The notes under the pieces: model-generated
Databases searched by the model: none
The model's input: only the letters and a program-made list of their open reading frames with translations
Told to the model about the DNA's origin: nothing
In this document: in pieces, positions 49,515 to 59,851 of the stretch
How the letters are laid out: every line of letters starts with the position of its first letter
How positions within the stretch are numbered: the first letter of the stretch is position 1
Made by a program: the position numbers and the translations under genes
Source of the DNA: Oceanococcus atlanticus
Lineage (GTDB): Bacteria; Pseudomonadota; Gammaproteobacteria; Nevskiales; Oceanococcaceae
Assembly (NCBI RefSeq): GCF_002088235.1
Contig: NZ_AQQV01000001.1
Location: 1,178,001-1,242,000, forward strand
Direction of reading: 5' to 3'
Length of the DNA: 64,000 nucleotides

Positions 49515-52109
49515 ATGAACACCGAATACCGCACAAAACTTCCAGGCACCGACCTGGATTATTTCGACACCCGCGCCGCCGTCGAGGCGATCCAGCCCGG
49601 CGCCTACGCCACCTTGCCCTACACCTCGCGGGTGCATGCCGAAAACCTGGTCCGTCGCTGCGACCCGGCCATTCTCGAGGATTGCCTCAAGCAGCTGATC
49701 GAACGCAAACGCGAGCGTGACTTCCCCTGGTTCCCGGCCCGCGTGGTCTGCCACGACATCCTCGGACAAACCGCACTGGTTGATCTGGCCGGCCTGCGCG
49801 ATGCCATTGCCGAAGCCGGTGGCGATCCGTCCAAGATCAACCCGGTGGTGCCAACCCAGCTGATTGTTGACCATTCACTGGCCGTGGAACACGCCGGCTT
49901 CGAGGCCGACGCCTTCGACAAGAACCGCGCCATCGAAGACCGCCGCAACGAAGACCGCTTCCACTTCATCAACTGGACCAAGAAGGCCTTCAAGAACATT
50001 GATGTGGTGCCGCCGGGCAACGGCATCATGCACCAGATCAATCTGGAGAAAATGTCGCCGGTGATCATGACCGGCGACGGCGTGGCCTATCCCGACACCT
50101 GTGTGGGCACCGACTCGCACACCCCGCATGTCGATGCACTCGGCGTGATCGCCGTGGGTGTGGGCGGCCTGGAAGCCGAATCGGTCATGCTCGGCCGCGC
50201 CTCATGGATGCGCCTGCCGGAAATCGTTGGCGTGGAACTGACCGGCAAGCGTCAGCCCGGCATCACCGCCACCGACATCGTGCTCGCCCTGACCGAATTC
50301 CTGCGCGCCCAGAAAGTGGTTGGCGCTTATCTGGAATTCTATGGCGAAGGCGCCGCCAGCCTGACCCTGGGCGATCGTGCCTCGATCTCCAACATGACCC
50401 CCGAGTACGGTGCCACCGCCGCACTGTTCTCGATCGACGACATGACCCTGGATTATCTGCGCCTGACTGGTCGTGACGATGCCCAGGTCGCCCTGGTCGA
50501 GAACTACGCCAAGACCGCCGGCCTATGGTCGGACGATCTGGCCCAGGCCCAGTATGAGCGCACCTTGAGCTTCGATCTGTCGAGTGTCGGCCGGACCATG
50601 GCCGGGCCGTCCAACCCGCACCGCAAGTTGCCGACCTCGGCCCTGGCCGAGCGCGGCATCGCCGCACAATGGACGCAGGAAGACGACCTGATGCCGGATG
50701 GCGCCGTGATCATCGCCGCCATCACCTCCTGCACCAACACCTCCAATCCGCGCAACGTGGTTGCCGCCGGGCTGCTCGCGCGCAACGCCAACGCCCGCGG
50801 GCTGAGCCGCAAGCCGTGGGTTAAATCCTCGTTCGCGCCAGGCTCGAAAACCGTACAGCTGTACATGGAACAAGCCGGCCTGCAGAAAGAACTGGATGCC
50901 CTGGGTTTCGGCATCGTGGCGTTCGCCTGCACCACCTGCAACGGCATGTCCGGCGCGCTGGACCCCAAGATTCAGCAGGAAGTGATCGACCGCGATCTCT
51001 ACGCCACCGCCGTGCTGTCCGGCAACCGCAACTTTGACGGCCGCATTCATCCCTACGCCAAGCAGGCCTTCCTGGCCTCGCCGCCGCTGGTGGTGGCCTA
51101 CGCCATTGCCGGCACCGTGCGCTTCGACATTGAGAAAGACGTGCTCGGGCATGATGCCGACGGCCAGCCGGTCACCCTCAAGGACATCTGGCCCAGCGAC
51201 GAAGAGATCGACGCGGTGGTCGCCGCCAGCGTCAAACCGGAACAGTTCCGTGCGGTGTACGACCCGATGTTCAACTTCGAAATCGTCGAAGACGAAGGCC
51301 TGTCGCCGCTGTATGACTGGCGCGAGATGAGCACCTACATCCGTCGCCCGCCCTACTGGGAAGGTGCGATGGCGGCCAAGAACTCGCTCACCGGCCTGCG
51401 TCCGCTGGCCGTGCTGGGTGACAACATCACCACCGACCATCTGTCACCCTCGAATGCCATCTTGGCCTCCAGCGCCGCCGGCGAATATCTGGCCAAGATG
51501 GGCCTGCCGGAAGAGGACTTCAACTCCTACGCCACCCACCGCGGCGATCATCTGACCGCCCAGCGGGCCACCTTCGCCAACCCGAAACTGTTCAACGAGA
51601 TGGTCACCGACGAGAACGGTGAAGTGCGCCAGGGCTCCCTCGCCCGGGTTGAGCCGGAAGGTGAGGTGATGCGCATGTGGGAGGCGATCGAGACCTACCA
51701 GCAGCGCAAGCAACCGCTGATCATCATCGCCGGGGCTGACTACGGCCAAGGCTCCTCGCGCGATTGGGCCGCCAAGGGCGTCCGTCTGGCCGGCGTGGAA
51801 GCGATCGTGGCCGAAGGTTTCGAGCGCATCCACCGCACCAACCTGATCGGCATGGGCGTGATGCCCCTGCAGTTCATGGACGGCACCACGCGCAAAACTC
51901 TGGGCATCGACGGCACCGAAACCTTCGACGTCAAGGGCGAGCCGGCCCCTGGCGCCAGCCTGACCCTGGTTATCCATCGCGCCTCGGGCGAATCGCTGGA
52001 AACACCGGTGCTGTGCCGTCTGGACACCGCCGAGGAAGTGTCGATCTATTCCGCCGGCGGGGTGCTGCAGCGCTTCGCTCAGGATTTTCTGGCCGCAGAG
52101 GCTGCCTGA
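49515..52109 (+). CDS. acnD: 2-methylcitrate dehydratase, Fe-S dependent AcnD
   Basis: This 864-residue aconitase-family enzyme dehydrates 2-methylcitrate to 2-methylaconitate. It has the aconitase [4Fe-4S] ligands in 'TSCTNTS' and 'ACTTCNGMSG', the 'GTDSHTPHVDALG' motif and the C-terminal swivel domain. AcnD assignment rests on the neighbouring prpB and prpF. The product needs isomerisation by PrpF, whose gene lies downstream. I chose the ATG at 49515; an upstream in-frame start would include part of the inverted repeat. A weak ribosome site precedes it. Confidence 0.93.
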   Translation: MNTEYRTKLPGTDLDYFDTRAAVEAIQPGAYATLPYTSRVHAENLVRRCDPAILEDCLKQLIERKRERDFPWFPARVVCHDILGQTALVDLAGLRDAIAEAGGDPSKINPVVPTQLIVDHSLAVEHAGFEADAFDKNRAIEDRRNEDRFHFINWTKKAFKNIDVVPPGNGIMHQINLEKMSPVIMTGDGVAYPDTCVGTDSHTPHVDALGVIAVGVGGLEAESVMLGRASWMRLPEIVGVELTGKRQPGITATDIVLALTEFLRAQKVVGAYLEFYGEGAASLTLGDRASISNMTPEYGATAALFSIDDMTLDYLRLTGRDDAQVALVENYAKTAGLWSDDLAQAQYERTLSFDLSSVGRTMAGPSNPHRKLPTSALAERGIAAQWTQEDDLMPDGAVIIAAITSCTNTSNPRNVVAAGLLARNANARGLSRKPWVKSSFAPGSKTVQLYMEQAGLQKELDALGFGIVAFACTTCNGMSGALDPKIQQEVIDRDLYATAVLSGNRNFDGRIHPYAKQAFLASPPLVVAYAIAGTVRFDIEKDVLGHDADGQPVTLKDIWPSDEEIDAVVAASVKPEQFRAVYDPMFNFEIVEDEGLSPLYDWREMSTYIRRPPYWEGAMAAKNSLTGLRPLAVLGDNITTDHLSPSNAILASSAAGEYLAKMGLPEEDFNSYATHRGDHLTAQRATFANPKLFNEMVTDENGEVRQGSLARVEPEGEVMRMWEAIETYQQRKQPLIIIAGADYGQGSSRDWAAKGVRLAGVEAIVAEGFERIHRTNLIGMGVMPLQFMDGTTRKTLGIDGTETFDVKGEPAPGASLTLVIHRASGESLETPVLCRLDTAEEVSIYSAGGVLQRFAQDFLAAEAA

Positions 52110-52161
52110 AGCAGGAACCGGTATGCTGCGGTCTGACTGAACACCGTCAAGAGGCCTTGCC

Positions 52162-53028
52162 ATGCGACACCTCATCAGTCTGACCGTTTGCCTGGCCCTG
52201 GCGGCTGCCGCCGGGGCGTTGGCCTGGCTGGTCGACGACAGCAGCCAAAGCTGGGCGTCGGTGCCACCTCTGGTGGTGCTGGCGCTGCTGGCGTTCGCCG
52301 TGCAATGGCTGGCTTTCGTGCCCGCCTTTGTGGCCCAGACCGAGCACTACTACGACCTCACCGGCTCAGCCACCTACGCCAGTGTGGTCATCCTGGCCCT
52401 CCTGCTGGGGCCTGCCCATCCACGCGCCTGCTTGCTCGGTCTGCTGATCGGCATCTGGTTCTGTCGCCTGGGCAGCTTTCTGTTCCGGCGCATCAAACGC
52501 GATGGCAAAGACGGGCGCTTCGACGCGATCAAACCGAACTTCGGCAAATTTCTGCTGGCCTGGACCCTACAGGGTTTGTGGGTGTTTTTGACCTTGCTGG
52601 CGGCGCTCATTGCGATGCTGAATCCGCTTGAGGCAACACTCGATGCCTGGGCCCTGATCGGCGCCCTGATCTGGCTGATCGGCTTTTCCATCGAAGCCAT
52701 CGCCGATGCGCAGAAATCGGCCTTCAAGCAGGCACCCGGCTCGCGCGATCAGTTCATACAAAGCGGCTTGTGGGCCTGGTCGCGCCACCCCAACTATTTC
52801 GGCGAAATTCTGCTCTGGAGCGGCATCTGCGTAATTGCCTGGCCGAGTTTTTCCGGCTGGTCATACGCCGGCCTGATCTCCCCGTTGTTCGTGGCCTGGC
52901 TGCTGATCAAGGTCAGCGGCATCCCCTTGCTGGAACAACGCGCCGACCAGCGCTGGGGCGGGCAGGACGCCTACGAACGCTACAAGGCCAATACGCCGGT
53001 GCTGCTGCCGCGACCTCCCCGCTCATGA
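52162..53028 (+). CDS. DUF1295 family integral membrane protein
   Basis: This 288-residue protein has six to seven hydrophobic segments and the C-terminal motif set of DUF1295 and the steroid-reductase-like family: 'GLWAWSRHPNYFGEILLWSG' then 'RADQRWGGQDAYERYKANTP'. Substrates are unknown for most members. It lies within the acnD-prpF cluster and its stop overlaps the DedA start by four bases. Its link to methylcitrate metabolism is not obvious. Confidence 0.9.
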   Translation: MRHLISLTVCLALAAAAGALAWLVDDSSQSWASVPPLVVLALLAFAVQWLAFVPAFVAQTEHYYDLTGSATYASVVILALLLGPAHPRACLLGLLIGIWFCRLGSFLFRRIKRDGKDGRFDAIKPNFGKFLLAWTLQGLWVFLTLLAALIAMLNPLEATLDAWALIGALIWLIGFSIEAIADAQKSAFKQAPGSRDQFIQSGLWAWSRHPNYFGEILLWSGICVIAWPSFSGWSYAGLISPLFVAWLLIKVSGIPLLEQRADQRWGGQDAYERYKANTPVLLPRPPRS

Positions 53029-53531
53029 ACGACGCCCTGATCAACTGGGCCCAACAGCATCAGCAGCATGCCCTGCTGCTAGTCCCGCTGTTTGCCTTCA
53101 TGGAAACCTGCGTCGGCATCGGATTGTTCATCTCCAGCGTTTTCCTGGTGGTGATCTGCTCGATTTTCTATGCCAACGGCTGGGCCAGCATGACCCACAT
53201 GGCGCTGCTCGCTGCGGCGGGATCCTCGCTGGGCGACCACGCGGGTTATTACTTCGGCCGCGCCATCGGCCCTGGCATCCACCATCTGAACATCGTCAAG
53301 CGGCATCGCAGCAAGTGGGATCGCACCGAGGCACTGGTGCGCCGCTACGGCCCCGGCGCCATCTTCATCGGTCGCTTTCTGCCGGCGCTGCGCTCACTGG
53401 TTCCGGCCATGCTTGGCATCAGCGGCTTCGCCCGCCTGCGCTACACCTTGTTTGATATCTCAGCCTGTAGCCTGTGGGCCCTGGGGCTGACTGCGATAGT
53501 ACTTGGCGCCCACCAACTTTTCGTCCAATAA
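53025..53531 (+). CDS. DedA-family membrane protein
   Basis: This 168-residue protein resembles DedA: 'FMETCVGIGLFISSVFLVV' near the start, 'LGDHAGYYFGR' and 'IFIGRFLPALRSLVPAMLGIS' (family motif, about residues 110-130). DedA proteins transport or flip lipid carriers such as undecaprenyl phosphate. It is shorter than typical (about 200-220 residues). It overlaps the DUF1295 stop (ATGA) and prpF begins 5 bp after its stop, so it belongs to the operon. Confidence 0.88.
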   Translation: MNDALINWAQQHQQHALLLVPLFAFMETCVGIGLFISSVFLVVICSIFYANGWASMTHMALLAAAGSSLGDHAGYYFGRAIGPGIHHLNIVKRHRSKWDRTEALVRRYGPGAIFIGRFLPALRSLVPAMLGISGFARLRYTLFDISACSLWALGLTAIVLGAHQLFVQ

Positions 53532-53536
53532 AACCC

Positions 53537-54718
53537 ATGACGCATCCCGCACAACTCAAGATTCCCGCCACCTACATGCGTGGCGGTACGTCCAAAGGCG
53601 TTTTCTTCCGGCTGGAAGACCTGCCTGCAGCCTGTCAGACACCGGGGCATGCTCGCGACCGTCTGTTCCAACGCGTAATCGGTTCACCCGACCCTTACGC
53701 CAAGCACACCGATGGCATGGGCGGCGCCACCTCCAGCACCAGCAAATGCGTGATCGTGTCACCCAGCCGTCAGCCGGATCATGATGTCGACTACCTGTAT
53801 GGGCAGGTCAGCATCGACACCGATTTTGTCGACTGGTCCGGCAACTGCGGCAACCTGTCGACCGCGGCCGGAGCCTTTGCCATTCACGCCGGTTATGTCG
53901 ACCCGGCACGCGTGCCGGATAACGGCATCTGCACGGTGCGCATCTGGCAAGCCAACATCGGCAAGACCATCATCGCCAAGGTGCCGGTGTGCGACGGCCA
54001 GGTTCAGGAAAGCGGTGATTTCGAACTCGACGGCGTGACCTTCCCCGCCGCAGAAATCGTGCTGGAATTCCTCGATCCGGCTGACGAGGAAGGTGGCGCC
54101 ATGTTCCCGACCGGCCAGCTGGTCGATGAGCTGGAGGTGCCGATGCTCGGCACGCTCAAAGCCACCATGATCGCGGCCGGCATCCCGACCGTGTTCGTCA
54201 ATGCCGCGGATATCGGCTTCACCGGCACCGAACTGCAGTCGGACATCAACGACAGCCCGGCGATACTGGAGAAGATGGAGCGCATCCGCGTGGCCGGCGC
54301 GCTGGCCATGGGCCTGATCCAGACGCCGGAGGAAGCCGCCAAGCGCCAGCACACGCCCAAGGTGGCGTTCGTGTCACCCGCCCAAGCGTATACCGCGTCG
54401 AGTGGCAAAAGCATCGCGGCCGAAGCCATCGACCTGAATGTTCGCGCGTTGTCCATGGGCAAACTGCACCACGCCATGATGGGCACCGCGGCGGTGGCGA
54501 TTGGCACGGCTGCAGCCATCCCCGGCACGCTGGTCAACCTGGCCGCCGGTGGCGGTGAGCGCGAGGCGGTGAACTTTGGTCACCCCTCCGGCACCCTGCG
54601 TGTGGGCGCCGTGGCCGAACAGCACAACGGCCAGTGGACCGCCAAGAAGGCCATCATGTCGCGTTCTGCGCGGATCTTGATGGAAGGCTGGGTGCGCATA
54701 CCCGCAGACGCCATCTAA
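53537..54718 (+). CDS. prpF: 2-methylaconitate cis-trans isomerase
   Basis: This 393-residue enzyme shows the PrpF family start 'IPATYMRGGTSKGVFF' and 'SGNCGNLSTAAGAFAI' (Cys active-site area) and an intact length. It is needed after AcnD, which releases an isomer that aconitase cannot hydrate directly, so its presence supports AcnD assignment. It is the last gene of the cluster and is followed by a terminator. Hydration of 2-methylaconitate to methylisocitrate would rely on a general aconitase elsewhere. Confidence 0.95.
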   Translation: MTHPAQLKIPATYMRGGTSKGVFFRLEDLPAACQTPGHARDRLFQRVIGSPDPYAKHTDGMGGATSSTSKCVIVSPSRQPDHDVDYLYGQVSIDTDFVDWSGNCGNLSTAAGAFAIHAGYVDPARVPDNGICTVRIWQANIGKTIIAKVPVCDGQVQESGDFELDGVTFPAAEIVLEFLDPADEEGGAMFPTGQLVDELEVPMLGTLKATMIAAGIPTVFVNAADIGFTGTELQSDINDSPAILEKMERIRVAGALAMGLIQTPEEAAKRQHTPKVAFVSPAQAYTASSGKSIAAEAIDLNVRALSMGKLHHAMMGTAAVAIGTAAAIPGTLVNLAAGGGEREAVNFGHPSGTLRVGAVAEQHNGQWTAKKAIMSRSARILMEGWVRIPADAI

Positions 54719-54737
54719 AGCCGCCGATCAGAGTTTG

Positions 54738-54760
54738 AAGCCCCGCGCGGGCGGGGCTTT
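54738..54760. terminator. Terminator between prpF and the lipase gene
   Basis: The nine-base arms AAGCCCCGC (54738-54746) and GCGGGGCTT (54751-54759) have a 4-base loop. The T-run is short, but the GC-rich stem lies between convergent genes and very likely terminates both. Confidence 0.75.
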
Positions 54761-54768
54761 GTACTCAC

Positions 54769-55845
54769 TCAGTTGCTCTGATCCGAATCCAGGGCGGTCT
54801 GGGCATAGTCGCGCAGAGGCGGCTCGCCGGCACTCAGGTGCAGGGCCGAGGGCGGGCCGTTCTCAAATTCCAGCGCCGGAATCGCGGCGCCGCCGGAAAT
54901 CAGTCCCGGCACACTGATGCTCAGCTCGGGCAGCAATGGCAGGCCACACAGCGCCGTGCCGCCAGCGCGTTCGATGTTGGCCGGCCCCGGATGGTTGATC
55001 GCATCCAGCGCCAGATTGAAGGTCACCGCATCGGCCAGGCCAATCAGCGCATGCTCCATGACATAACCCGGACACAGATCCTGCAGCAGCAGATTGGTCA
55101 CATTGGGATTGCCCTTGCCGAAGTCCACGGCGGCCACCGGCACGGGCGTAACCGGCTGCACCAGTTCATCGAACAGGGTGTAAATCGCGGTGTAGGAGAT
55201 GTCGCCCGGTGTTTCGTCCTGCCAATTGCTGGCGCGCATGAACTGCGAGCCGTAAGCCATCTGATGAAACGCTGCCGGCAACGGCAGGTCGGCGCCGGTC
55301 AAGGGCAGCTCGATACCCAGCAAGCGTTCCAGTATTGCCAGCGGGTCGGCTATCGCCGTGCCCTGATTGGGGCCGGCGATCATGACGAAATCATCCACCG
55401 CTTCGCGCGCCGAGGCCCACCATTTGATCGCCCAGCGCGGCACCGCCACGCCCTGGCTGTGGCCGATCACGGCAACCTTGCGCCCGGTCATCTCGTGAAT
55501 ACGCCGCAGGGCGTGCACCACGTACTCGGCTGAGTTCTGCAAGTCGCCCAGTCCGCGGTCCGGATACGTGGTTGTGCACACGTCGTAGCCCAGCTCGCTG
55601 AGCACCGGGATGTAACTCCATTCGTACTGCTCCCAGCCGGCCGTGAACGTGCCATGCACGAGCAGGATGGGCGGCTTGTCCGCATGGCTGAAGTCGGTGC
55701 AGCGCAGCTGAGCCTCGAGGGTTTCATAGCTGTTCTTGAGCTCGGGTTCGGCCGCTGCATTCGGCGGATTTTCAAACTGGGGATCGTCAGAGAGCTGGCA
55801 GCCGGCCAGCAGCAACACTATCGTCACACCAATCGCTCGCTTCAT
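54769..55845 (-). CDS. Lipoprotein lipase/esterase (alpha/beta hydrolase)
   Basis: This 358-residue protein has a lipobox LLAGC (Cys15). The alpha/beta hydrolase core has the oxyanion-type '[10 protein letters not shown]' and the nucleophile elbow '[14 protein letters not shown]' (Ser of GHSQG). This elbow and the surrounding 'PNQGT' segment recall lipases of the Candida antarctica lipase B-like group. The ATG at 55845 has GGAGGGG upstream. It would cleave triacylglycerols or esters at the outer membrane, in keeping with lipid use in this organism. Confidence 0.85.
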   Translation of the reverse strand: MKRAIGVTIVLLLAGCQLSDDPQFENPPNAAAEPELKNSYETLEAQLRCTDFSHADKPPILLVHGTFTAGWEQYEWSYIPVLSELGYDVCTTTYPDRGLGDLQNSAEYVVHALRRIHEMTGRKVAVIGHSQGVAVPRWAIKWWASAREAVDDFVMIAGPNQGTAIADPLAILERLLGIELPLTGADLPLPAAFHQMAYGSQFMRASNWQDETPGDISYTAIYTLFDELVQPVTPVPVAAVDFGKGNPNVTNLLLQDLCPGYVMEHALIGLADAVTFNLALDAINHPGPANIERAGGTALCGLPLLPELSISVPGLISGGAAIPALEFENGPPSALHLSAGEPPLRDYAQTALDSDQSN

Positions 55846-56019
55846 CGTAAGCCCCTCCTCAAAGGCCGGGCGCGGATTCGGGCCCGCGCATATGGCGCAG
55901 CGTGTCACATTTCGGACATTGCAAAGTCATCCAAACGACGCAAGTTCGTCATGGCTGATCCCTATGGTGCGCCCCTGGAGCGCCATGGCAGCGCGACCAT
56001 CAACCCAGGGGATCAAACA

Positions 56020-59000
56020 ATGTTCAAGTGTGGCCACGTACTGGCTGTGGGGCTGGCTTGCGCCCTGCCCGCGCTCAATGTCGCTCACGCCGCCGAGGCG
56101 GAAATGTATTTCTCCGAATACATCGAGGGCAGCAGCAACAATAAAGCGCTGGAGATCTACAATCCGTCCGGCAGCGCCGTTGATCTGGCCTCCAGTGGCT
56201 ACACCATCGAGATCTTCTTCAACGGCAGCAGCACAGCCGGTGCCAGCATCAGCCTGCTTGGGACCATCGCTGCCAACGGCGTTTTCGTGCTCGCCGATGA
56301 TGACGCCGACGCCGCCATACTGGCGGTTGCCGACCAAACTGTAGGCGCCAACCTGTTCAACGGGGATGACGCCATCTCACTGCTGAAAAATGGCAGCGTC
56401 ATCGACAGCTTCGGGCAGCAGGGCCAGGATCCGGGCAGTGCCTGGGGCAGCGGCGACACCGCCACCCAGAATCGCACCCTGCGCCGCAAGACCACGGTGA
56501 CCAGCGGCGACACCACAGTCGATGATCCTTTTGAGCCGAGCGACGAATGGGATGGCTTCGCCCAGGACAGCTTCGATGATCTGGGCAACTACGCCAGCAC
56601 CGCAGCGGAACTGTATTTTTCCGAATACATTGAAGGCAGCAGCAACAACAAGGCGCTGGAAATCTTCAACCCGGGCCCGGCCGCCGTGGACCTGACCGAG
56701 TATGTGGTTCAGACCTTCCACAATGGCAACGCCGACCTGCTCAATCCGACGGCTGAATTCGACCTCAGCGGCTCCATCGCCGCCGGCGACGTGTTCGTGC
56801 TTGCACATTCCAGCGCCGACGCCGCCATTCTTGCTGAGGCTGACCTCGCCTCTGGTGCCTTCACGGTCAATGGCGACGATGCCATCGTGCTGTTCAAGGC
56901 CGGTGCAGCCATCGATGCCTTCGGCCGCGTCGGCGAGGACCCGGGCAGCGCCTGGAGCAACAACGGGGTCAGCACGGCCAATGCCACCTTGCGCCGTCTG
57001 GCCACAGTGAGCAGCGGTGATCCGCTGTTCGATGATGCTTTTGACCCGTCGCTGCAGTGGGCGGCCCATGCGCAGGACACGTTTGATGGCCTGGGCAACC
57101 ACGGATCCGACAGCGGCGACGGTGAAGAGCCGATCGATGCCGGTGCCTGCGGCGACCCGGCCACGCTGATTTCAACCATTCAGGGCGATGCCGGTGCCAG
57201 CCCCGAGGTCGGCAACACCCACATCATTGAAGCCGTGGTGGTCGGGGTCTATCCCAACCTGCAGGGCTTCTTCGTGCAGGAAGAAGACACCGACATCGAC
57301 ACCGATCCGAACACCTCGGAAGGCTTGTTCATCTACCAAGGCGCCGTCCCCAGCGTGGCGCGCGATGATGTAGTCCGTATCAGCGGCCAGGTGGCGGAAC
57401 ACTACGACCTGACCGAACTTACGAACATCAGCCTGGTCGACACCTGCGGCAGCGCGACGGTAAGCCCGGCATCGCTCAGCTTGCCGCTTGCCAGTGCCGA
57501 TGCGCTGGAACCTTTTGAAGGCATGCTGGTGAGCTTCAGCCAGGAGCTGAGCGTGACCGAGAACTATGACCTGGGGCGCTATGGCAGCGTCCAGCTGTCC
57601 TCCTCCGGGCGCCTGTTCCAGCCGACTCATGTGGCCGAGCCCGGCGCTGCAGCGCAGGCCATCATGGCCGCCAATGCGCTCAATGTGATCCTGCTGGATG
57701 ACGCCAACTCGGCGCAGAACCCGGACCCGGTCATACACCCTGCGCCAGGCCTGTCGGCCAGTAACACCTTGCGCTCCGGTGATACGCTCAGCGGCCTGCT
57801 CGGGGTGGTCGACTATTCGTTCAGCGCCTACCGCATTCAACCGGTGGGTAGCCCGGCCTTCGTGCAAAGCAACCCGCGCACCACCGCGCCTCTGCGGGCC
57901 AGCGGCAGCAACCTGCGCATTGCCAGCTTCAACGTACTCAATTACTTCAACGGCGATGGTGCCGGCGGCGGTTTCCCGACCGCACGCGGTGCGCACACCG
58001 CTGAAGAGTTCCAGCGTCAGCATGACAAGATCATCGCTGCACTGGCTGGTCTGGATGCCGACATCGTCGGCCTGATGGAAATCGAGAACGATGGTTATGG
58101 CGCGGCCAGCGCAATTGCCGAACTGGTCGCCGGGCTGAATCTGGCCGCGACCAGCTGCGCAAACTACGCCTTTGTTGATCCTGGCGTTGCCCAGATTGGC
58201 AGCGACGAGATCGCGGTGGGCTTCATCTACTGCAGCGACAGCGTCAGTCTGTCGGGCCCGGCTGAAATTCTCGATGCCAGCGTCGATGCCTCCTTCATCG
58301 ACACCAAGAACCGCCCGGCATTGGCCCAGACCTTTGCCGAGAACAGCAGCGGCGCCAAACTGACCATCGCGGTCAACCATCTGAAGTCCAAGGGTTCGGA
58401 CTGCGATGCGCTGGGTGACCCGGACACCGGCGATGGCCAGGGCAACTGCAACCAGACCCGCACCGACGCGGCTGCCGCCCTGGTCAACTGGCTGGCCACC
58501 GATCCGACCGGCAGTGGCAACAGCGACCGCCTGATCATCGGCGACCTCAACGCTTACGCCAAGGAAGACCCGATCACCGCGATCACCTCCAATGGCTACA
58601 TCAACCTGCTGCTGCGTGACCACGGGGATGCCGCCTACTCCTACATCTTCTACGGACAGGCCGGTTATCTCGATCACGCCCTGGCCAGCACCAGCTTCGA
58701 GCCCAAGGTGATGTGGGCCGGGGAATGGCATATCAACACCGACGAACCGCGCGTGCTCGACTACAACACCGAGTACAAGTCGGCCGGGCAGATCGTTGAT
58801 TTTTACGCAGCCGATGCCTATCGCGCGTCTGACCATGATCCGGTCGTGGTCGATGTTCTGCTGAGCACGCCTGCCCCAACACCTTCACCCACGCCGGTGA
58901 GCACACCCAGCCCGACACCGAGCAGCACGCCGATACCCACGCCCACTGCGACCCCGCTGCCAACACCGTCACCAACGCCGCTGCCAAGCCCCACTGCAAC

Positions 59001-59601
59001 CCCCAGCGCAAGCCCCTCGGCAACCCCGGTCGCCACACCCACACCTGCGGCCACGCCAGCCCCCACAGCCTCGGCCACGCCCAGCACCACGCCAAGTCCG
59101 GTGGCGACCGCAACCCCGCGGCCCAGCGCCACGCCAACGCCGACGCCCGTGGTGGTCACACCTACACCAAGCCCACAGTTCACACCCTCGCCCAGTCCAT
59201 CAACCAGCCCGGCGCCGACCGCCCAGGCGACCCCGACACCTGGCCCGGCCCCAAGCACCGTGGACAACAGCAGCGGCCCGCTGGTTGATCAGCAGGTCAG
59301 TCCTGGCAGCCAGACCATCGCGCTGGCCCGTTTCCAGGTGCAGAACGCGCACGATGAAACGCTCTCGTTTGACCGCCAGAGCATCCAGCTGGCCAGCGGC
59401 GCTCTGGCTTTCGGCAACATTGCACGACTGCAGCTGATCCTGGATGGCAACGGCAACGATCAGGTTGATGTTGGCGAGCTCATCCTGGCCGAGACCACCA
59501 GCCTGGACAGCGAAGGGCGCGCCAATTTCGTCCTGAACCCCGCCATGACGCTCGCACCCAACAGTCTGGTGCGCTGCATCCTGGTACTCGACTTCAACTG
59601 A
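56020..59601 (+). CDS. ExeM/NucH-like secreted nuclease with tandem lamin-tail domains and Thr/Pro tail
   Basis: This 1193-residue protein has a signal peptide (cleavage near AHA). Two lamin-tail domains follow (about residues 28-190 and 196-360), both starting '[17 protein letters not shown]', clear tandem duplicates. An OB-like domain (372-570) leads to an endonuclease/exonuclease/phosphatase domain (about 630-945) with '[12 protein letters not shown]', '[11 protein letters not shown]' and a final '[11 protein letters not shown]'. Then comes a roughly 135-residue Pro/Thr/Ser linker and a 105-residue C-terminal domain of unknown type. It resembles extracellular ExeM/NucH DNases. The start is the ATG at 56020; a longer frame upstream is non-coding. 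A two-gene unit with a tiny lipoprotein is likely. Confidence 0.88.
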   Translation: MFKCGHVLAVGLACALPALNVAHAAEAEMYFSEYIEGSSNNKALEIYNPSGSAVDLASSGYTIEIFFNGSSTAGASISLLGTIAANGVFVLADDDADAAILAVADQTVGANLFNGDDAISLLKNGSVIDSFGQQGQDPGSAWGSGDTATQNRTLRRKTTVTSGDTTVDDPFEPSDEWDGFAQDSFDDLGNYASTAAELYFSEYIEGSSNNKALEIFNPGPAAVDLTEYVVQTFHNGNADLLNPTAEFDLSGSIAAGDVFVLAHSSADAAILAEADLASGAFTVNGDDAIVLFKAGAAIDAFGRVGEDPGSAWSNNGVSTANATLRRLATVSSGDPLFDDAFDPSLQWAAHAQDTFDGLGNHGSDSGDGEEPIDAGACGDPATLISTIQGDAGASPEVGNTHIIEAVVVGVYPNLQGFFVQEEDTDIDTDPNTSEGLFIYQGAVPSVARDDVVRISGQVAEHYDLTELTNISLVDTCGSATVSPASLSLPLASADALEPFEGMLVSFSQELSVTENYDLGRYGSVQLSSSGRLFQPTHVAEPGAAAQAIMAANALNVILLDDANSAQNPDPVIHPAPGLSASNTLRSGDTLSGLLGVVDYSFSAYRIQPVGSPAFVQSNPRTTAPLRASGSNLRIASFNVLNYFNGDGAGGGFPTARGAHTAEEFQRQHDKIIAALAGLDADIVGLMEIENDGYGAASAIAELVAGLNLAATSCANYAFVDPGVAQIGSDEIAVGFIYCSDSVSLSGPAEILDASVDASFIDTKNRPALAQTFAENSSGAKLTIAVNHLKSKGSDCDALGDPDTGDGQGNCNQTRTDAAAALVNWLATDPTGSGNSDRLIIGDLNAYAKEDPITAITSNGYINLLLRDHGDAAYSYIFYGQAGYLDHALASTSFEPKVMWAGEWHINTDEPRVLDYNTEYKSAGQIVDFYAADAYRASDHDPVVVDVLLSTPAPTPSPTPVSTPSPTPSSTPIPTPTATPLPTPSPTPLPSPTATPSASPSATPVATPTPAATPAPTASATPSTTPSPVATATPRPSATPTPTPVVVTPTPSPQFTPSPSPSTSPAPTAQATPTPGPAPSTVDNSSGPLVDQQVSPGSQTIALARFQVQNAHDETLSFDRQSIQLASGALAFGNIARLQLILDGNGNDQVDVGELILAETTSLDSEGRANFVLNPAMTLAPNSLVRCILVLDFN

Positions 59602-59611
59602 GGCCACGACC

Positions 59612-59812
59612 ATGTCACGACACTTCCACTTGCTGGCCGCCGTCAGCGCGCTGAGCCTGCTCAGCGCCTGCAGCGATTCAACCTCATCCGAGGGTTCCGC
59701 CGAGGGCTACTCGGTACAAAGCGCGCAAAGCTATGCCTCAACCGCGACAGGTGAGCAGGTACAGCTGGATGTTCTGGACCTGCAAAGCGCCACGGTTGGC
59801 GTGACCCAGTAG
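59612..59812 (+). CDS. Small lipoprotein
   Basis: This 66-residue product has a lipoprotein signal with lipobox LLSAC (about residue 20) and a Ser/Thr/Gln-rich mature part of 46 residues with no recognisable domain. It begins 10 bp after the nuclease stop with GAGGCC as ribosome site, suggesting one operon. It may act with the nuclease at the surface; the function is unknown. A hairpin terminator follows. Confidence 0.6.
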   Translation: MSRHFHLLAAVSALSLLSACSDSTSSEGSAEGYSVQSAQSYASTATGEQVQLDVLDLQSATVGVTQ

Positions 59813-59821
59813 CGCCACGTG

Positions 59822-59844
59822 AGGGCCGTGCATGGCACGGCCCT
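59822..59844. terminator. Terminator between the small lipoprotein and namZ-like gene
   Basis: The ten-base arms AGGGCCGTGC (59822-59831) and GCACGGCCCT (59835-59844) form a tight 3-base-loop hairpin between convergent genes. No long T-run is present. Confidence 0.75.
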
Positions 59845-59851
59845 GGTCACC

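Noticed and set aside
57172-58836. Minus-strand frame of about 554 codons opposite the nuclease
   Set aside because: The nuclease reading is confirmed by catalytic motifs, so this is an antisense frame.
58866-59270. Repetitive Pro/Thr codons as a possible CRISPR or minisatellite array
   Set aside because: The repeats are irregular, in frame and translate to a Thr/Pro linker; there are no constant-length repeats or spacers.
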